A stretch of DNA of 64,000 nucleotides, from positions 62,001 to 126,000 of the forward strand of contig NZ_JNZS01000009.1 in the NCBI RefSeq assembly GCF_000718515.1. The letters are read 5' to 3'. This document shows positions 16,836 through 25,208 of the stretch, piece by piece. Origin of the DNA: Micromonospora parva. GTDB lineage: Bacteria > Actinomycetota > Actinomycetes > Mycobacteriales > Micromonosporaceae. The notes beneath the pieces were generated by a model. The model was given only the letters and a program-made list of their open reading frames with translations. It made no database searches and was not told where the DNA came from. Position numbers and translations under genes: made by a program. Within the stretch, counting starts at the first letter, position 1; every line of letters starts with the position of its first letter.

Positions 16836-17297
16836 CAGATAGACGCGGTAGACCAGCGGATCATTGCGTTACTTGTCGCGGACGCCCGCGCGTCGTACGC
16901 CGACATCGGCGCTCGGGTGTCACTCTCCGCCCCAGCGGTCAAGCGTCGCGTCGACCGACTACGCGCCACCGGCGTGATCAGGGGATTCACGGCCGTCGTT
17001 GATCCGGCCGCCGTCGGCTGGACGACGGAAGCCTTCGTCGAGCTGTTCTGCGCCGGCCGGACCACCCCGGCGCAGATCGGTGTGGCCGCCCGCCGACACC
17101 CCGAGGTGGTCGGCGCGTACACCGTCTCCGGGGAGGCGGACGCGCTCGTGCACCTCCGCGCCGCCGACATCGCCCACCTGGAGGCAGCGCTGGAACGACT
17201 GCGGGCCGAGTCCTTCGTGACCTCCACCCGCAGCACCATCGTGCTCTCCCGGCTGGTCGAATCGCCCGGCGTCGGGCCGTCCGCCGGCACCTCTTGA
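16833..17297 (+). CDS. Lrp/AsnC family transcriptional regulator
   Basis: A 154-residue Lrp/AsnC protein. The helix-turn-helix is near residues 5-50: DAVDQRIIALLVADARASYA, then DIGARVSLSAPAVKRRVDRL. The RAM ligand-binding domain (about 65-140) has PAAVGWTTEAFVELFCAG and AYTVSGEADALVHLRA. The start is probably TTG at 16833 (LQIDAVDQRI), matching the usual family N terminus, with AGAGGCGG just upstream. Family members bind amino acids and form octamers on DNA. Given the divergent ddaH gene, arginine or a derivative is a plausible effector; this is inference. Confidence 0.85.
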   Translation: MQIDAVDQRIIALLVADARASYADIGARVSLSAPAVKRRVDRLRATGVIRGFTAVVDPAAVGWTTEAFVELFCAGRTTPAQIGVAARRHPEVVGAYTVSGEADALVHLRAADIAHLEAALERLRAESFVTSTRSTIVLSRLVESPGVGPSAGTS

Positions 17298-17369
17298 CCT
17301 CAACCCGAGTTGAGGAGATGGACTGACCCCGAGTGGGCGAGGCAGCCCATCGAGGCCGAGGGGGCTGTC

Positions 17370-18326
17370 ATGCGGGCGATCTGGTTACGGGAGTTCGGCG
17401 GACCCGAGGTGCTGGTCCCCGGCCCGGCGCCCGACCCGGTGCCCGGACCCGGGCAGGTGCTGATCGACGTCGCGCACGTGAACATCACCTTCATCGAGAC
17501 GCAGCTACGCTCCGGACGCCCCGGCCCGTTCCGGCTCACCCCACCGCTGATCCCCGGCAACGGCGTCGGCGGGGTGATCACCACGGTCGGGTCGGACGTC
17601 GACCCGGCGCTGACCGGGCGCCGGGTCGTCAGCGCCACCGGCGGCTCCGGCGGGTACGCCGAACGGGCGGTGGTGGACGCGTCCGCGCCCTTCGAGGTGC
17701 CGGCCGGGCTGGCACTGGACGACGCGGTGGCCCTGCTGGCCGACGGACGGACCGCCACCCTGCTGGTCGAGGCGGCCGGCGTTCGCCCCGGCGACCGGGT
17801 GCTGGTGGAAGCGGCGGCGGGCGGCGTGGGCAGCCTGCTCGTGCAGCTCGCGGCGCGCGCCGGCGCACAGGTGATCGGGGTGGCCGGCGGCGCGCGCAAG
17901 GTGGACCTGCTGCCCGGCCTCGGTGCCGACCTGACGGCCGACTACCGCCTGCCGGGCTGGGCCGACCAGATCCGGGACGTGGTGGGCGGAGTCGACGTGG
18001 TGTTCGACGGCGTCGGCGGCCCCATCGCCCGGACGGCGTTCGAGCTGCTGGACCCGGGTGGCCGGATGGTCAGCTTCGGGCTGGCCAGCGGCGGGTGGTC
18101 CCCGGTGTCGGCGGAGGACGCCACGGCGCGGCACGTCACGCTGGTCCGGCCGGACGTGCCGCCCGCGCGGATGCGCGCGTACACCGATCAGGTGCTGGCG
18201 GGCGCGGCGGCCGGCCAGCTACGGCCGCTCATCGGCCAGCGCTTCCCGCTGGAACGCGCGGCGGACGCGCACGCCGCCATCGAGGCGCGCGCGACAGTCG
18301 GCAAGACCCTGCTGGACGTGAACTGA
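17370..18326 (+). CDS. Zinc-type alcohol dehydrogenase-like quinone oxidoreductase
   Basis: A 318-residue MDR-superfamily NAD(P)H-dependent oxidoreductase. The N-terminal GroES-like domain begins MRAIWLREFGGPEVL and has the family marker IPGNGVGGVITTVG. The Rossmann domain has EAAAGGVGSLLVQLAARAGA for the cofactor, and the end is ATVGKTLLDVN. The catalytic zinc ligands of true alcohol dehydrogenases are absent, which places it with quinone oxidoreductases (QOR). Probable substrates are quinones or enones. ATG at 17370 is used; upstream residues in frame look non-coding. It ends six bases before the stop of the convergent YbjN-like gene. Confidence 0.85.
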   Translation: MRAIWLREFGGPEVLVPGPAPDPVPGPGQVLIDVAHVNITFIETQLRSGRPGPFRLTPPLIPGNGVGGVITTVGSDVDPALTGRRVVSATGGSGGYAERAVVDASAPFEVPAGLALDDAVALLADGRTATLLVEAAGVRPGDRVLVEAAAGGVGSLLVQLAARAGAQVIGVAGGARKVDLLPGLGADLTADYRLPGWADQIRDVVGGVDVVFDGVGGPIARTAFELLDPGGRMVSFGLASGGWSPVSAEDATARHVTLVRPDVPPARMRAYTDQVLAGAAAGQLRPLIGQRFPLERAADAHAAIEARATVGKTLLDVN

Positions 18327-18332
18327 CCGGGT

Positions 18333-19439
18333 TCAGAGGTACATGCCGGTGCGGTGCTCCGACTCGTCGCGCCGGACCGGCTTGTCACCCTCACCGAAGA
18401 ACCGCTTGCCGCCGAACTCGCCGTGCAGACGGTCGTCCAACTCGTCGGCGAGACCGGTCATCACCTGCACCGCGAGCATCAGATGGGTGGCCTGGAAGTT
18501 GCGGCCGAACACCGGGATGGACGCCCAGACCGTGTCATCGGCGCAGTAGAGGCGGCCGATCGGCATCCGGTTCGTCAGCTCGGAGAGCTTCACGTAGAGC
18601 CGCTCGGTCGGCTCCACCTCGGTGAGCACCGGGGAGAACACGTCCACCAGGGGCGGGTTGTCCCGCACCCGCACGAAGACCATCGCCGAGCCGGCGCGGA
18701 TGGTGATGTCGCCGTCCGAGTCGATCTGCAACCGGTCGGTGTCCGACTTCAACATCGTGGAGACCACGGTACGGACCCGGTCGGCCAGGTCGAGCACGTC
18801 GTCCCGCTCGACCTGAGCGGCAGCCGCCTCGGCCAACGCCTCCTCCAGGTCCGCCTCGACATCGGCGTCCGGGCCGAACTCGCTACGCGCGGTGCCCAGC
18901 GGGTCCACCGTCAGCGGTTCGCCCTCGGCGTCGTGCACCAGGTAGACGAGGAAGGCCGGGTGCGGGGCACCGTAGACGTCCCGCAGCGTGCGGGAGAGCA
19001 GCGTGGCCACCTGGGTCGACTCGCCCGTCGTGGCGTTCAACCCGAAGGAACCGCCGGAGCCGGCGACCACCCCGGGCGGCGACCAACCGAGCGCGACCAT
19101 GTCCGCCACCGCGCCCCGGTCCAGTCGGTACCCCGCCGGCAGGGTGGCGTTGCCGACCGCGCGGGCGGACAACACCCGGTCCGCGTCCACGTCCACGCTT
19201 ATCGAGTAGACGGCGTCACCGGTGCCGGAGGCCGTGGGATCGAGGGTCACGTCGAGGTGCGCGCCGACGGGAAGTTCCCGCAGCCGCACGGCGAGCGCGC
19301 GGGCGAACTCCCGCCACGCCTCGGTCACCTTCGCCCGCAGGTCGGTGGTGCTGGGCTCGTCGAGCAGGATCGATTCCGCCGGCTCGGTCGAAGCGCCGGG
19401 CAGCTCACCGTGCGGGGCCGAGGGGTGGTCAGCCGTCAT
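18333..19439 (-). CDS. YbjN-like (T3SS-chaperone-fold) protein
   Basis: A 368-residue acidic cytoplasmic protein, probably with two related alpha/beta domains. The C-terminal half (about 205-345) fits the YbjN/Tir-chaperone-like fold: DRLQIDSDGDITIRAGSAMV, then VRVRDNPPLVDVFSPVLTEV, and the helix LYVKLSELTNRMPIGRLYC. The N-terminal half (about 30-190) resembles the actinobacterial TY-Chap N-terminal domain. The tail is EHRTGMYL. Members in actinomycetes are uncharacterised; a chaperone-like role is inferred from the fold only. It starts in the gap before the DUF6457 gene and shares its direction. Confidence 0.6.
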   Translation of the reverse strand: MTADHPSAPHGELPGASTEPAESILLDEPSTTDLRAKVTEAWREFARALAVRLRELPVGAHLDVTLDPTASGTGDAVYSISVDVDADRVLSARAVGNATLPAGYRLDRGAVADMVALGWSPPGVVAGSGGSFGLNATTGESTQVATLLSRTLRDVYGAPHPAFLVYLVHDAEGEPLTVDPLGTARSEFGPDADVEADLEEALAEAAAAQVERDDVLDLADRVRTVVSTMLKSDTDRLQIDSDGDITIRAGSAMVFVRVRDNPPLVDVFSPVLTEVEPTERLYVKLSELTNRMPIGRLYCADDTVWASIPVFGRNFQATHLMLAVQVMTGLADELDDRLHGEFGGKRFFGEGDKPVRRDESEHRTGMYL

Positions 19440-19520
19440 GATCGCCTCCGTCCGTCACGATCACCCTACCCACGCCGCCGGTAGGCCGAATCAGCCCGGA
19501 CCGGGATCGGACAGCGGCGG

Positions 19521-19787
19521 TCAGCGGGCCGTCGGGTCCGCGGGGTCGGCACCCAACTCGACCGGCCAGGTGCCCGCCAGCGCGCTGAGCCGGGCCGCGG
19601 CGTCCGCCGGCTCGGCACCCCGGCCGACCGCCAACCCGAAGAGGTACGCGGTCACCGGCGCCCCGGGACGCAGCACCTGGTGGGCGACGTCCCGGGCCAG
19701 ATCGAGCACCGCCGGCACCGGCACCGCGGCCGGGTCCAGATCCAACTCGGCGCACACCGCCGTGACCCAGTCGTCCATCACCGTCAT
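19521..19787 (-). CDS. DUF6457 domain protein
   Basis: An 88-residue helical protein, recognised as DUF6457, a family often found beside mobA. The sequence starts MTVMDDWVTAVCAELDLD, continues with a helix LDLARDVAHQVLRPG, and has PVTAYLFGLAVGRG, the conserved centre. The start codon overlaps the stop codon of mobA by 4 nt, so the two are translationally coupled and likely act in the same process, molybdenum cofactor maturation. The biochemical role is unknown. Confidence 0.7.
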   Translation of the reverse strand: MTVMDDWVTAVCAELDLDPAAVPVPAVLDLARDVAHQVLRPGAPVTAYLFGLAVGRGAEPADAAARLSALAGTWPVELGADPADPTAR

Positions 19788-20449
19788 CGCGCCCACTCCT
19801 CCGCCCGGCGTACGTCCTCGTCAGTGTCGCAGTCGAACCACGGCGGCGGCCCCTCGCCGGACCAGGCCACCTCCCGCACCACGAGACCGGCCAGCAGCGC
19901 CCGGACCGGCGCCCCGGACAGGCTCCCGCCCCGCTCGACGGCCAGCCGGTCCAACGCCGCCCGCAGCGCCGCGACCCGCCAGACACCACAGAGCGACTGC
20001 CGCCGCCCGTCCCCGTCCACGAAGCACACCCCGTCCGGTCCCCGCTCGCCGCCGCTGGGCGGCGGTGCCGACGCGGAGCGGTCTCCGGCCGGTCCGGTGC
20101 GTGCGGACTCACCGTCGAAGTGGTTCAACAGGTCACTGATCGCGGCCCGGGTGAGCAGCGGCAGATCGCCGGCGAGCAGCGCGACAAGGGCGATGTCGGG
20201 ATCCAGCAGCGCCAGGCCGGCCGCCGCCGCGGCGACCGGGCCCCCGCCGGGCGGGTCCTCCCGGACGACCCGCACACCCGCCGGCACGCCCTGGGCCGCA
20301 CCGACCAGCACCCGCGGCGTCGCGTCGGCGACGGCGGCCAGCACGCGGTCACGCATCGGCCGACCACCGACCGGAAGCGCGGGCTTGTCGACCCCGCCCA
20401 TCCGTCGGGCGGCCCCACCCGCGAGCACCACTGCTGCGTACGTCCCCAC
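19784..20449 (-). CDS. mobA: Molybdenum cofactor guanylyltransferase
   Basis: Transfers GMP from GTP to molybdenum-molybdopterin, making the bis-MGD cofactor used by formate dehydrogenase and nitrate reductase. The protein has 221 residues. The nucleotide-binding motif is LAGGAARRMGGVDKPALPVG, and the metal-site motif is LLAGDLPLL. The C-terminal part has CGVWRVAALRAAL and PPPWFDCDTDEDVRRAEEWA, the typical MobA ending. GTG at 20449 is used. It is upstream of and coupled to the DUF6457 gene, and divergent from fdhD, whose product also serves formate dehydrogenase. Confidence 0.88.
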   Translation of the reverse strand: MGTYAAVVLAGGAARRMGGVDKPALPVGGRPMRDRVLAAVADATPRVLVGAAQGVPAGVRVVREDPPGGGPVAAAAAGLALLDPDIALVALLAGDLPLLTRAAISDLLNHFDGESARTGPAGDRSASAPPPSGGERGPDGVCFVDGDGRRQSLCGVWRVAALRAALDRLAVERGGSLSGAPVRALLAGLVVREVAWSGEGPPPWFDCDTDEDVRRAEEWAR

Positions 20450-20505
20450 CCGGCCACGGTAACCGTGCCGGCGCTCGGATGCGCCAGCCCAACCCGTCAC
20501 CCTGG

Positions 20506-20562
20506 TGATCATGGAGTTGTCGCTCGACACGCCGACAACACGCGCGGACAACTTCATGATCA
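20506..20562. repeat. Inverted repeat in the mobA-fdhD intergenic region
   Basis: TGATCATGGAGTTGTC at 20506-20521 pairs with GACAACTTCATGATCA at 20547-20562, 16-bp arms with one mismatch. An inner pair, GTTGTCG/CGACAAC, overlaps the left arm, so two alternative folds are possible. It sits about 70 nt before fdhD, followed by a run of G-rich GGTGGGG units. It could be an operator, a REP element or both. Confidence 0.5.
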
Positions 20563-20630
20563 ACGCGCGGGGTGGGGGTGGGTGGGGTTGGGGTGGGTGG
20601 TTCGGGGTGGGGTGGGGGGAGGATGGCGGG

Positions 20631-21485
20631 ATGGGACGGGCAACTGATCGCAGGGGCGTACTCCGGATCGACCTGGACGCGGCGAGCGCCGGCCGCGGGT
20701 CGGTCCGCCGGCCGGACACCCTCGCCGTGGAAGAGCCGCTGGAGATCCGGGTCGGCGCGGCCGGCCCCGGCCGACGGCGGCCGCTCGCCGTCACCATGCG
20801 TACCCCCGGCGACGACCTGGACCTGGCCATCGGGTTCCTGCTGACGGAGGGGCTGATCCGGTCGACCGACGACGTGCTGACCGCGCAGCTCTGCGCCGGC
20901 GCGGAGACACCGAACACGTACAACGTGGTGGACGTGGTGCTCGCCCCCGGAGTGCCGGAACCGACCACCGACCCGTCCCGGAACTTCTACACGACCAGCT
21001 CCTGCGGGGTCTGCGGCAAGGCCAGCATCGACGCGGTACGCACCCGGTCGCTCTTCCCGGTCTCGGCGGACCCTCTCAGCGTGCCGGCCACGCTGCTCGC
21101 CGACCTGCCCGACCGGTTGCGCGCCGCCCAGCGCGGCTTCGACCGGACCGGCGGGCTGCACGCGGCCGGCTTGTTCACCCCCGACGGCGAACTGGTGGTG
21201 CTGCGCGAGGACGTGGGCCGACACAACGCCGTGGACAAGGTGATCGGCTGGGCGGTGCGGGAGCGCCGGCTGCCGCTCGCCGGGCACCTGCTGCTGGTCT
21301 CCGGGCGGGCCAGCTTCGAGCTGACCCAGAAGGCGTGGATGGCCGGGCTGCCGCTGCTGGCCGCGGTGTCCGCCCCGAGCACCCTCGCCGCCGAGTTGGC
21401 CGAGGAGGCGGGCATGACACTTGTTGGCTTCCTGCGCGGCAACACGATGAACGTCTACGCCCGCCCCGAACGGATCACAGTCTGA
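20631..21485 (+). CDS. fdhD: Formate dehydrogenase accessory sulfurtransferase FdhD
   Basis: FdhD carries sulfur from a cysteine desulfurase to the molybdenum cofactor of formate dehydrogenase. It has 284 residues. The key redox motif is [12 protein letters not shown] (CxxC, about 122-125). Other family signatures are [44 protein letters not shown] and [14 protein letters not shown] at 20631 is used; the in-frame start at 20505 would translate the intergenic palindrome and a glycine/tryptophan-rich run, which is not credible. The last 11 nt overlap the 3' end of the convergent GAP-family gene. No formate dehydrogenase structural gene is in the window. Confidence 0.92.
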   Translation: MGRATDRRGVLRIDLDAASAGRGSVRRPDTLAVEEPLEIRVGAAGPGRRRPLAVTMRTPGDDLDLAIGFLLTEGLIRSTDDVLTAQLCAGAETPNTYNVVDVVLAPGVPEPTTDPSRNFYTTSSCGVCGKASIDAVRTRSLFPVSADPLSVPATLLADLPDRLRAAQRGFDRTGGLHAAGLFTPDGELVVLREDVGRHNAVDKVIGWAVRERRLPLAGHLLLVSGRASFELTQKAWMAGLPLLAAVSAPSTLAAELAEEAGMTLVGFLRGNTMNVYARPERITV

Positions 21486-22188
21486 TCACCAACTGGTCGA
21501 GCAGGTCCAGCCGGATCACGGCGTCGCGGGCCAGCAGGAAGCCCGCGATGCCGAGGATCCAGCCGAGCATGCCGCCGGAGTGGCGCGCGATCCAGGCGTT
21601 GAGCCGGCCCAGCACCGGCTCGACCAACCTCGGCCACGCCATTCGCGCTCCGAGCAGCAGCACCGCCGGCAACACCATGACCACGCAGTAGGCAGCGAGC
21701 AGACCCACCATCTGCGCCGCACCGACCTCGGAGGTGGTCAGCAGGCCGACCGCGCCGAGGTACGGCAGCATCGTCGCCACCTCCGCGAGCGCGGCGAGGA
21801 GCGCCAGCCCCACCAGCCAGCGCACCGAGGAGTCGCCAGCTGTGACGCGGTCCCGCCACCGCAGCACACCGCCGCCGCGTGGGCGTCGTTTGCCGTCGTA
21901 CCGGAAGCTGAGCGCGAACAGCCCGACCCCGAGAACGAGCTGCGCCCAGAGCACCGGCCGGTTGTCCATCGCCCCGCCGAGGACGTCGGCCAACTGGCTG
22001 CCACCCAGGGCGAGCAGCAGCCCCACGGCGAAGTAGAAGACGGCGATGGTGCCGAGGTAGACGAGGATCCGCCGCGCGTTGATCGTCCCGGGTGCGAGCA
22101 GCAGCCAGACCGGGATGAAGAGGGTGCCGATGCTGGTGCTGTCGATCAACGCCAGCCCGGCCAGCGACAGCAGCAACTCGGGGGTCAT
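21475..22188 (-). CDS. GAP/Sap family membrane protein
   Basis: A 237-residue polytopic membrane protein with about six transmembrane helices, for example [40 protein letters not shown] and [20 protein letters not shown]. The opening, with [16 protein letters not shown], matches the GAP (Sap, sulfolipid-1-addressing) family of actinobacteria, related to the LysE transporter superfamily. In mycobacteria such proteins move glycolipids or peptidolipids; the cargo here is unknown. It is convergent with fdhD. Confidence 0.65.
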   Translation of the reverse strand: MTPELLLSLAGLALIDSTSIGTLFIPVWLLLAPGTINARRILVYLGTIAVFYFAVGLLLALGGSQLADVLGGAMDNRPVLWAQLVLGVGLFALSFRYDGKRRPRGGGVLRWRDRVTAGDSSVRWLVGLALLAALAEVATMLPYLGAVGLLTTSEVGAAQMVGLLAAYCVVMVLPAVLLLGARMAWPRLVEPVLGRLNAWIARHSGGMLGWILGIAGFLLARDAVIRLDLLDQLVIRL

Positions 22189-22365
22189 GTCGTACCGACA
22201 CGGTTAACGGCCACGAGATCATTCTCCGGCGGTGGTGAGCCGGCCGCGTCGGCCGTGGACAGGAGCAACGCGTACATCCTTCGACGGAGGGCGGTGCCGA
22301 GGGAAGCGGCCAGGGCCCGCCCTGCGCATGATCGACTCGGGTTCGCGTCGCAGCCTTGTCGCTCG

Positions 22366-22764
22366 TCAGGCCAGCTGGAGGATGCTCCAGTTGGTCGGGA
22401 GCACCTTCGCCGCGGCCTCGGGTCGCGCCGTCGCGTAGTGCGCCTCGTGGGTGAGTGCCGCACGGGCGGCATGGCCGAGCGAGATGTCACCGTCCCCGGC
22501 GCGGGCCAACGTGCCGGTGTCTCGCACGTCCTCGGCGTCGAGAGGCAGCAGGCGGATCATCGGGGCGGTCATCATCAGGGCCAGCAGCGCGGCATCGATC
22601 TCGTCGGTCGCGTTTGCGAAGGCGACAGCCAGGCACGTCGCCGGTACGGCCACCTGCCGACCCTCGTCGGCGACCTCCAGCATCAGCTCCCCCACCGATG
22701 GGTTGCCCTCGAGGTAGGCCGTCAACGCCGACGCGTCGAAGACGGCAGCGATCTGATCGCTCAT
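22366..22764 (-). CDS. PIN domain protein, VapC-like toxin
   Basis: A 132-residue PIN-domain protein. The first acidic residue is in VFDASALTAYLEG (Asp about 8), further acidic sites lie in ATDEIDAALL and in GDGDISLGHAARAALTHEA. VapC toxins are Mg-dependent ribonucleases that cleave tRNA or rRNA. Its ATG overlaps the stop codon of the upstream ribbon-helix-helix gene by 4 nt, the standard antitoxin-toxin arrangement. The downstream active-site pattern is less canonical than in typical VapC (ISLGHAA replaces the usual D-x-x-x-A type spacing), so catalysis is likely but not assured. Confidence 0.7.
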   Translation of the reverse strand: MSDQIAAVFDASALTAYLEGNPSVGELMLEVADEGRQVAVPATCLAVAFANATDEIDAALLALMMTAPMIRLLPLDAEDVRDTGTLARAGDGDISLGHAARAALTHEAHYATARPEAAAKVLPTNWSILQLA

Positions 22765-23012
22765 CCCGCGCGGCCCAACATCCGGCGTCCTTCGGCCAGG
22801 GCGTCCGCCGGAATGGGCGTCGCCAGCCGCTCCCGCCACCGCGCCCGGCCCGCCTCGGTCACCTCGATGCCGGCACGCCGCAGCACCTCGTCGAGGTGCA
22901 TGACCTCCATCTGGGCCCGTACCGCCGCGGTGATGGCGGCCGAGACGTTGGGCTGCCGATCCAGCCACTCCGCGACGTCGTCGGGGAGGCTCACGGAGCG
23001 CTTGACGGTCAT
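22761..23012 (-). CDS. Ribbon-helix-helix antitoxin (CopG/VapB-like)
   Basis: An 83-residue protein. The N terminus VKRSVSLPDDVAEWLDRQ is the beta strand and first helix of a ribbon-helix-helix DNA-binding dimer, followed by NVSAAITAAVRAQMEVM. The C-terminal helical part (about 40-83) would bind the toxin. ATG at 23012 fits the family; the preceding intergenic segment is less G+C-rich (ATCAATTCTGGTAG) and could hold the autoregulated promoter. The 4-nt overlap with the PIN gene supports a two-gene operon. Confidence 0.7.
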   Translation of the reverse strand: MTVKRSVSLPDDVAEWLDRQPNVSAAITAAVRAQMEVMHLDEVLRRAGIEVTEAGRARWRERLATPIPADALAEGRRMLGRAG

Positions 23013-23073
23013 GTCCGCCAGCCTATCAATTCTGGTAGCACCCGCGGTATTACCGCGCGTGTGATCGGACCGG

Positions 23074-24120
23074 TCAGCGGCGGCCACGTCGGCTCCGTCT
23101 GCGGGGACGGATGACCCCGGGCATCCCGACCGACGGCCAGCCGTCCAGCTCGGCCGGGGGCACGCCGCGCCGGATCAGGTCGTCCAGCAGCAGGGCGAGC
23201 GAGTAGCCGGGGTGCAGACCGAGCGTGCGTTCGAGCGCGACCGCCGCCAGCGCACCCTGCCCGGCCCTCCACGCGGCGAACGCCAGCAACGCACCGGGCG
23301 CGGCGGTCAGCTCCGGCTCGGCCCGGCGCAGCACGTCGGTCCACAGGGCGATGTCCCGATCGCGACCGTCGGTGCGTTCCCAGGCGTGGTCGCGCACCGG
23401 CAGGTGGGTCAGCAGCAGGCACAGCCAGGCGACCTCCGCATCGTCGAGCCGTTCACCGCGCCGCTGCCGGCGTTGCGCCTCGCGAACCGCCGTCACCCCG
23501 GCGGAGCGCACCGCTCGACCGCCGAGCAGATCGCTGGCGGGCGCGCCCTCGATCAGGTCGACGAGCCGTTTCTCGGCCCCGACGGCGGCCGCGCGCAACG
23601 CGTCCCGGGCCGGACCTTCGACCGGCGACACCTGCGCCACGAGGGCGGCCCGGTCCGGGAGAGCCACCTGGCCGGCGAAGACCGCCGACGCCGTCACCTG
23701 GTTGATCTCCGGGTCGTAGCGCCGACCCTCGGGTGGGCAGCACTCGGCCTCGGTGCAGAGGTAGGACCACCACCGGCCGTCGGTCACCCGCAGCGCGTCG
23801 AGCACCTCCAGGCCGACACCGGTCAGCGCGGCGCGTACGGCATCCACGCTCGGGGTGACCCGGTCGGGCGGGCCGTAACCCACGACTGTGGCAGCCTCCG
23901 CGCCCTGCCGGTGGATCACCCCGGCCAGGTGTCGGGCCCGGTCGAGGGGATCCGTGGACGGCTCGGGCAGGTCGGCGCGGGCGGCGAAGATGATCTGCCG
24001 GCCGCGCAGCGCCACCGCGACCACGCTGTCGGCGGGGTGGAAACCCAGCAGGTACGGCACGGCGGCGATCAGGTCGGCGGGTGAGCGGACGGCCAACTGG
24101 GGGCGTTCGGTCGAGGTCAT
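23074..24120 (-). CDS. DUF4192 family protein
   Basis: A 348-residue protein of the actinobacterial DUF4192 family. The start, RSPADLIAAVPYLLGFHPADSVVAVALRG, is the hallmark segment, and the central DGRWWSYLCTEAECCPPEGRRY is also conserved. The C-terminal part is helical (LTAAPGALLAFAAWRAGQGALAAVALERTL), resembling a TPR-like repeat. The tail is strongly basic (RPRRRSRRGRR). No function is known for the family. It diverges from the kinase gene, and the intergenic region has DnaA-box-like sequences. Confidence 0.75.
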   Translation of the reverse strand: MTSTERPQLAVRSPADLIAAVPYLLGFHPADSVVAVALRGRQIIFAARADLPEPSTDPLDRARHLAGVIHRQGAEAATVVGYGPPDRVTPSVDAVRAALTGVGLEVLDALRVTDGRWWSYLCTEAECCPPEGRRYDPEINQVTASAVFAGQVALPDRAALVAQVSPVEGPARDALRAAAVGAEKRLVDLIEGAPASDLLGGRAVRSAGVTAVREAQRRQRRGERLDDAEVAWLCLLLTHLPVRDHAWERTDGRDRDIALWTDVLRRAEPELTAAPGALLAFAAWRAGQGALAAVALERTLGLHPGYSLALLLDDLIRRGVPPAELDGWPSVGMPGVIRPRRRSRRGRR

Positions 24121-24160
24121 GTCGGAAGCCTGCGGCGGGGGCACCGGGCCCGGCCACCCC

Positions 24161-24186
24161 TGTGGACGACACGCGGCTTATCCACA
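24161..24186. promoter_or_regulatory. DnaA-box-like inverted pair
   Basis: TTATCCACA at 24178-24186 is a perfect match to the classical DnaA box. TGTGGACGA at 24161-24169 reads TCGTCCACA on the other strand, close to the actinobacterial form TTGTCCACA. The two face each other across 8 bp between the divergent DUF4192 and kinase genes. Confidence 0.45.
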
Positions 24187-24293
24187 GTTACGCAGCGTGT
24201 TTTCCCTGCTCATGCCACACCGACGAGTGCCGAAAGAGCGCCGATGTCGTCGGGCGACACCTGGCTGTCGTAAGGAGCGGTTACCGTGCGCTG

Positions 24294-25208
24294 ATGGACC
24301 TGGCGTACCTGCGCGCGCATCCGGCGCACCTCCCGACCTTCCGGACCCATCAGCGGCTCCGGGAGACGCCGGTCGCCGGTGGAGACATCTGCGCCGCCGC
24401 CCGGCTCACCCTCGACGACGGCCACTCCGTCTTCGCCAAGTCCTGGCCGGAGAACGCCGACCGACCGGTGCCGGAGGGCTTCTTCGCCGCCGAGGCCGCC
24501 GGCCTGCGCTGGCTGCGGGAGGCGGGCGCGGTCGCCGTACCCGAGGTGATCGTGGTGTTGCCGGAGCTGCTGGCGCTCGACTGGGTGGAGCCCGGCGAGC
24601 CGACGCCGGAGGCCGCGGAGCGCTTCGGCCGGGAGTTGGCCGGGTTGCACCGGGCGGGCGCGACCACCTTCGGTGCGGCCTGGCCCGGTTTCATCGGCGC
24701 GCTTCCCCAGGACAACACCCCCACCGAGGGGCGCTGGTCGACCTGGTTCGTCGAGCGGCGCCTCGCCCCCTACCTGCGACGCTCGGTCGACGGCGGTGCG
24801 CTCAGCGGGGCCGACGCCGATCTGGTCGAGCAGGTGATCGGTCGCCTCGACGGGCTCGGCGGCGACGAGCCGCCCGCGCGCATCCACGGCGACCTGTGGC
24901 CGGGCAACGTGCTGTGGGGGGCCGACGACCGGGCCTGGCTGGTCGACCCGGCGGCGCACGGTGGGCACCGGGAAACGGATCTCGCCCAGCTCGCCCTCTT
25001 CGGCGGCATCCCCCACCTGGGTCGGGTGCTGGCCGCCTACCAGGAGAGTTGGCCGCTGTCGGACGGTTGGCGGGACCGCGTGCCGCTACATCAGCTGCAT
25101 CTGCTGCTTGTGCACACCGCGCTCTTCGGCGCCAGTTACCGAGATGCGGTCGTCCGGACCGCCCGCGCCGTCCTGGGCCGGGCCGAGCGCGCTACGGTCG
25201 ACAGGTGA
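24294..25208 (+). CDS. Fructosamine kinase/aminoglycoside phosphotransferase-fold protein
   Basis: A 304-residue small-molecule kinase-fold protein. The catalytic loop is IHGDLWPGNVLW (about 199-210) and the metal-binding Asp is in AWLVDPAAHGGHRETDLAQL, as in fructosamine-3-kinases, which release ketoamines from glycated amines. The N-terminal lobe has the strand FAKSWPEN with the ATP-contacting Lys and the helix EGFFAAEAAGLRWL. ATG at 24294 is used. The GTG of moaA overlaps the stop codon here, so the two genes are transcriptionally and translationally coupled, though no functional link to molybdenum cofactor synthesis is known. Confidence 0.8.
   Translation: MDLAYLRAHPAHLPTFRTHQRLRETPVAGGDICAAARLTLDDGHSVFAKSWPENADRPVPEGFFAAEAAGLRWLREAGAVAVPEVIVVLPELLALDWVEPGEPTPEAAERFGRELAGLHRAGATTFGAAWPGFIGALPQDNTPTEGRWSTWFVERRLAPYLRRSVDGGALSGADADLVEQVIGRLDGLGGDEPPARIHGDLWPGNVLWGADDRAWLVDPAAHGGHRETDLAQLALFGGIPHLGRVLAAYQESWPLSDGWRDRVPLHQLHLLLVHTALFGASYRDAVVRTARAVLGRAERATVDR

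Noticed and set aside
20505..20630. N-terminal extension of FdhD from an ATG at 20505
   Set aside because: It would translate the intergenic palindrome and a GGTGGGG-rich run into an implausible Gly/Trp peptide; ATG at 20631 matches the family.
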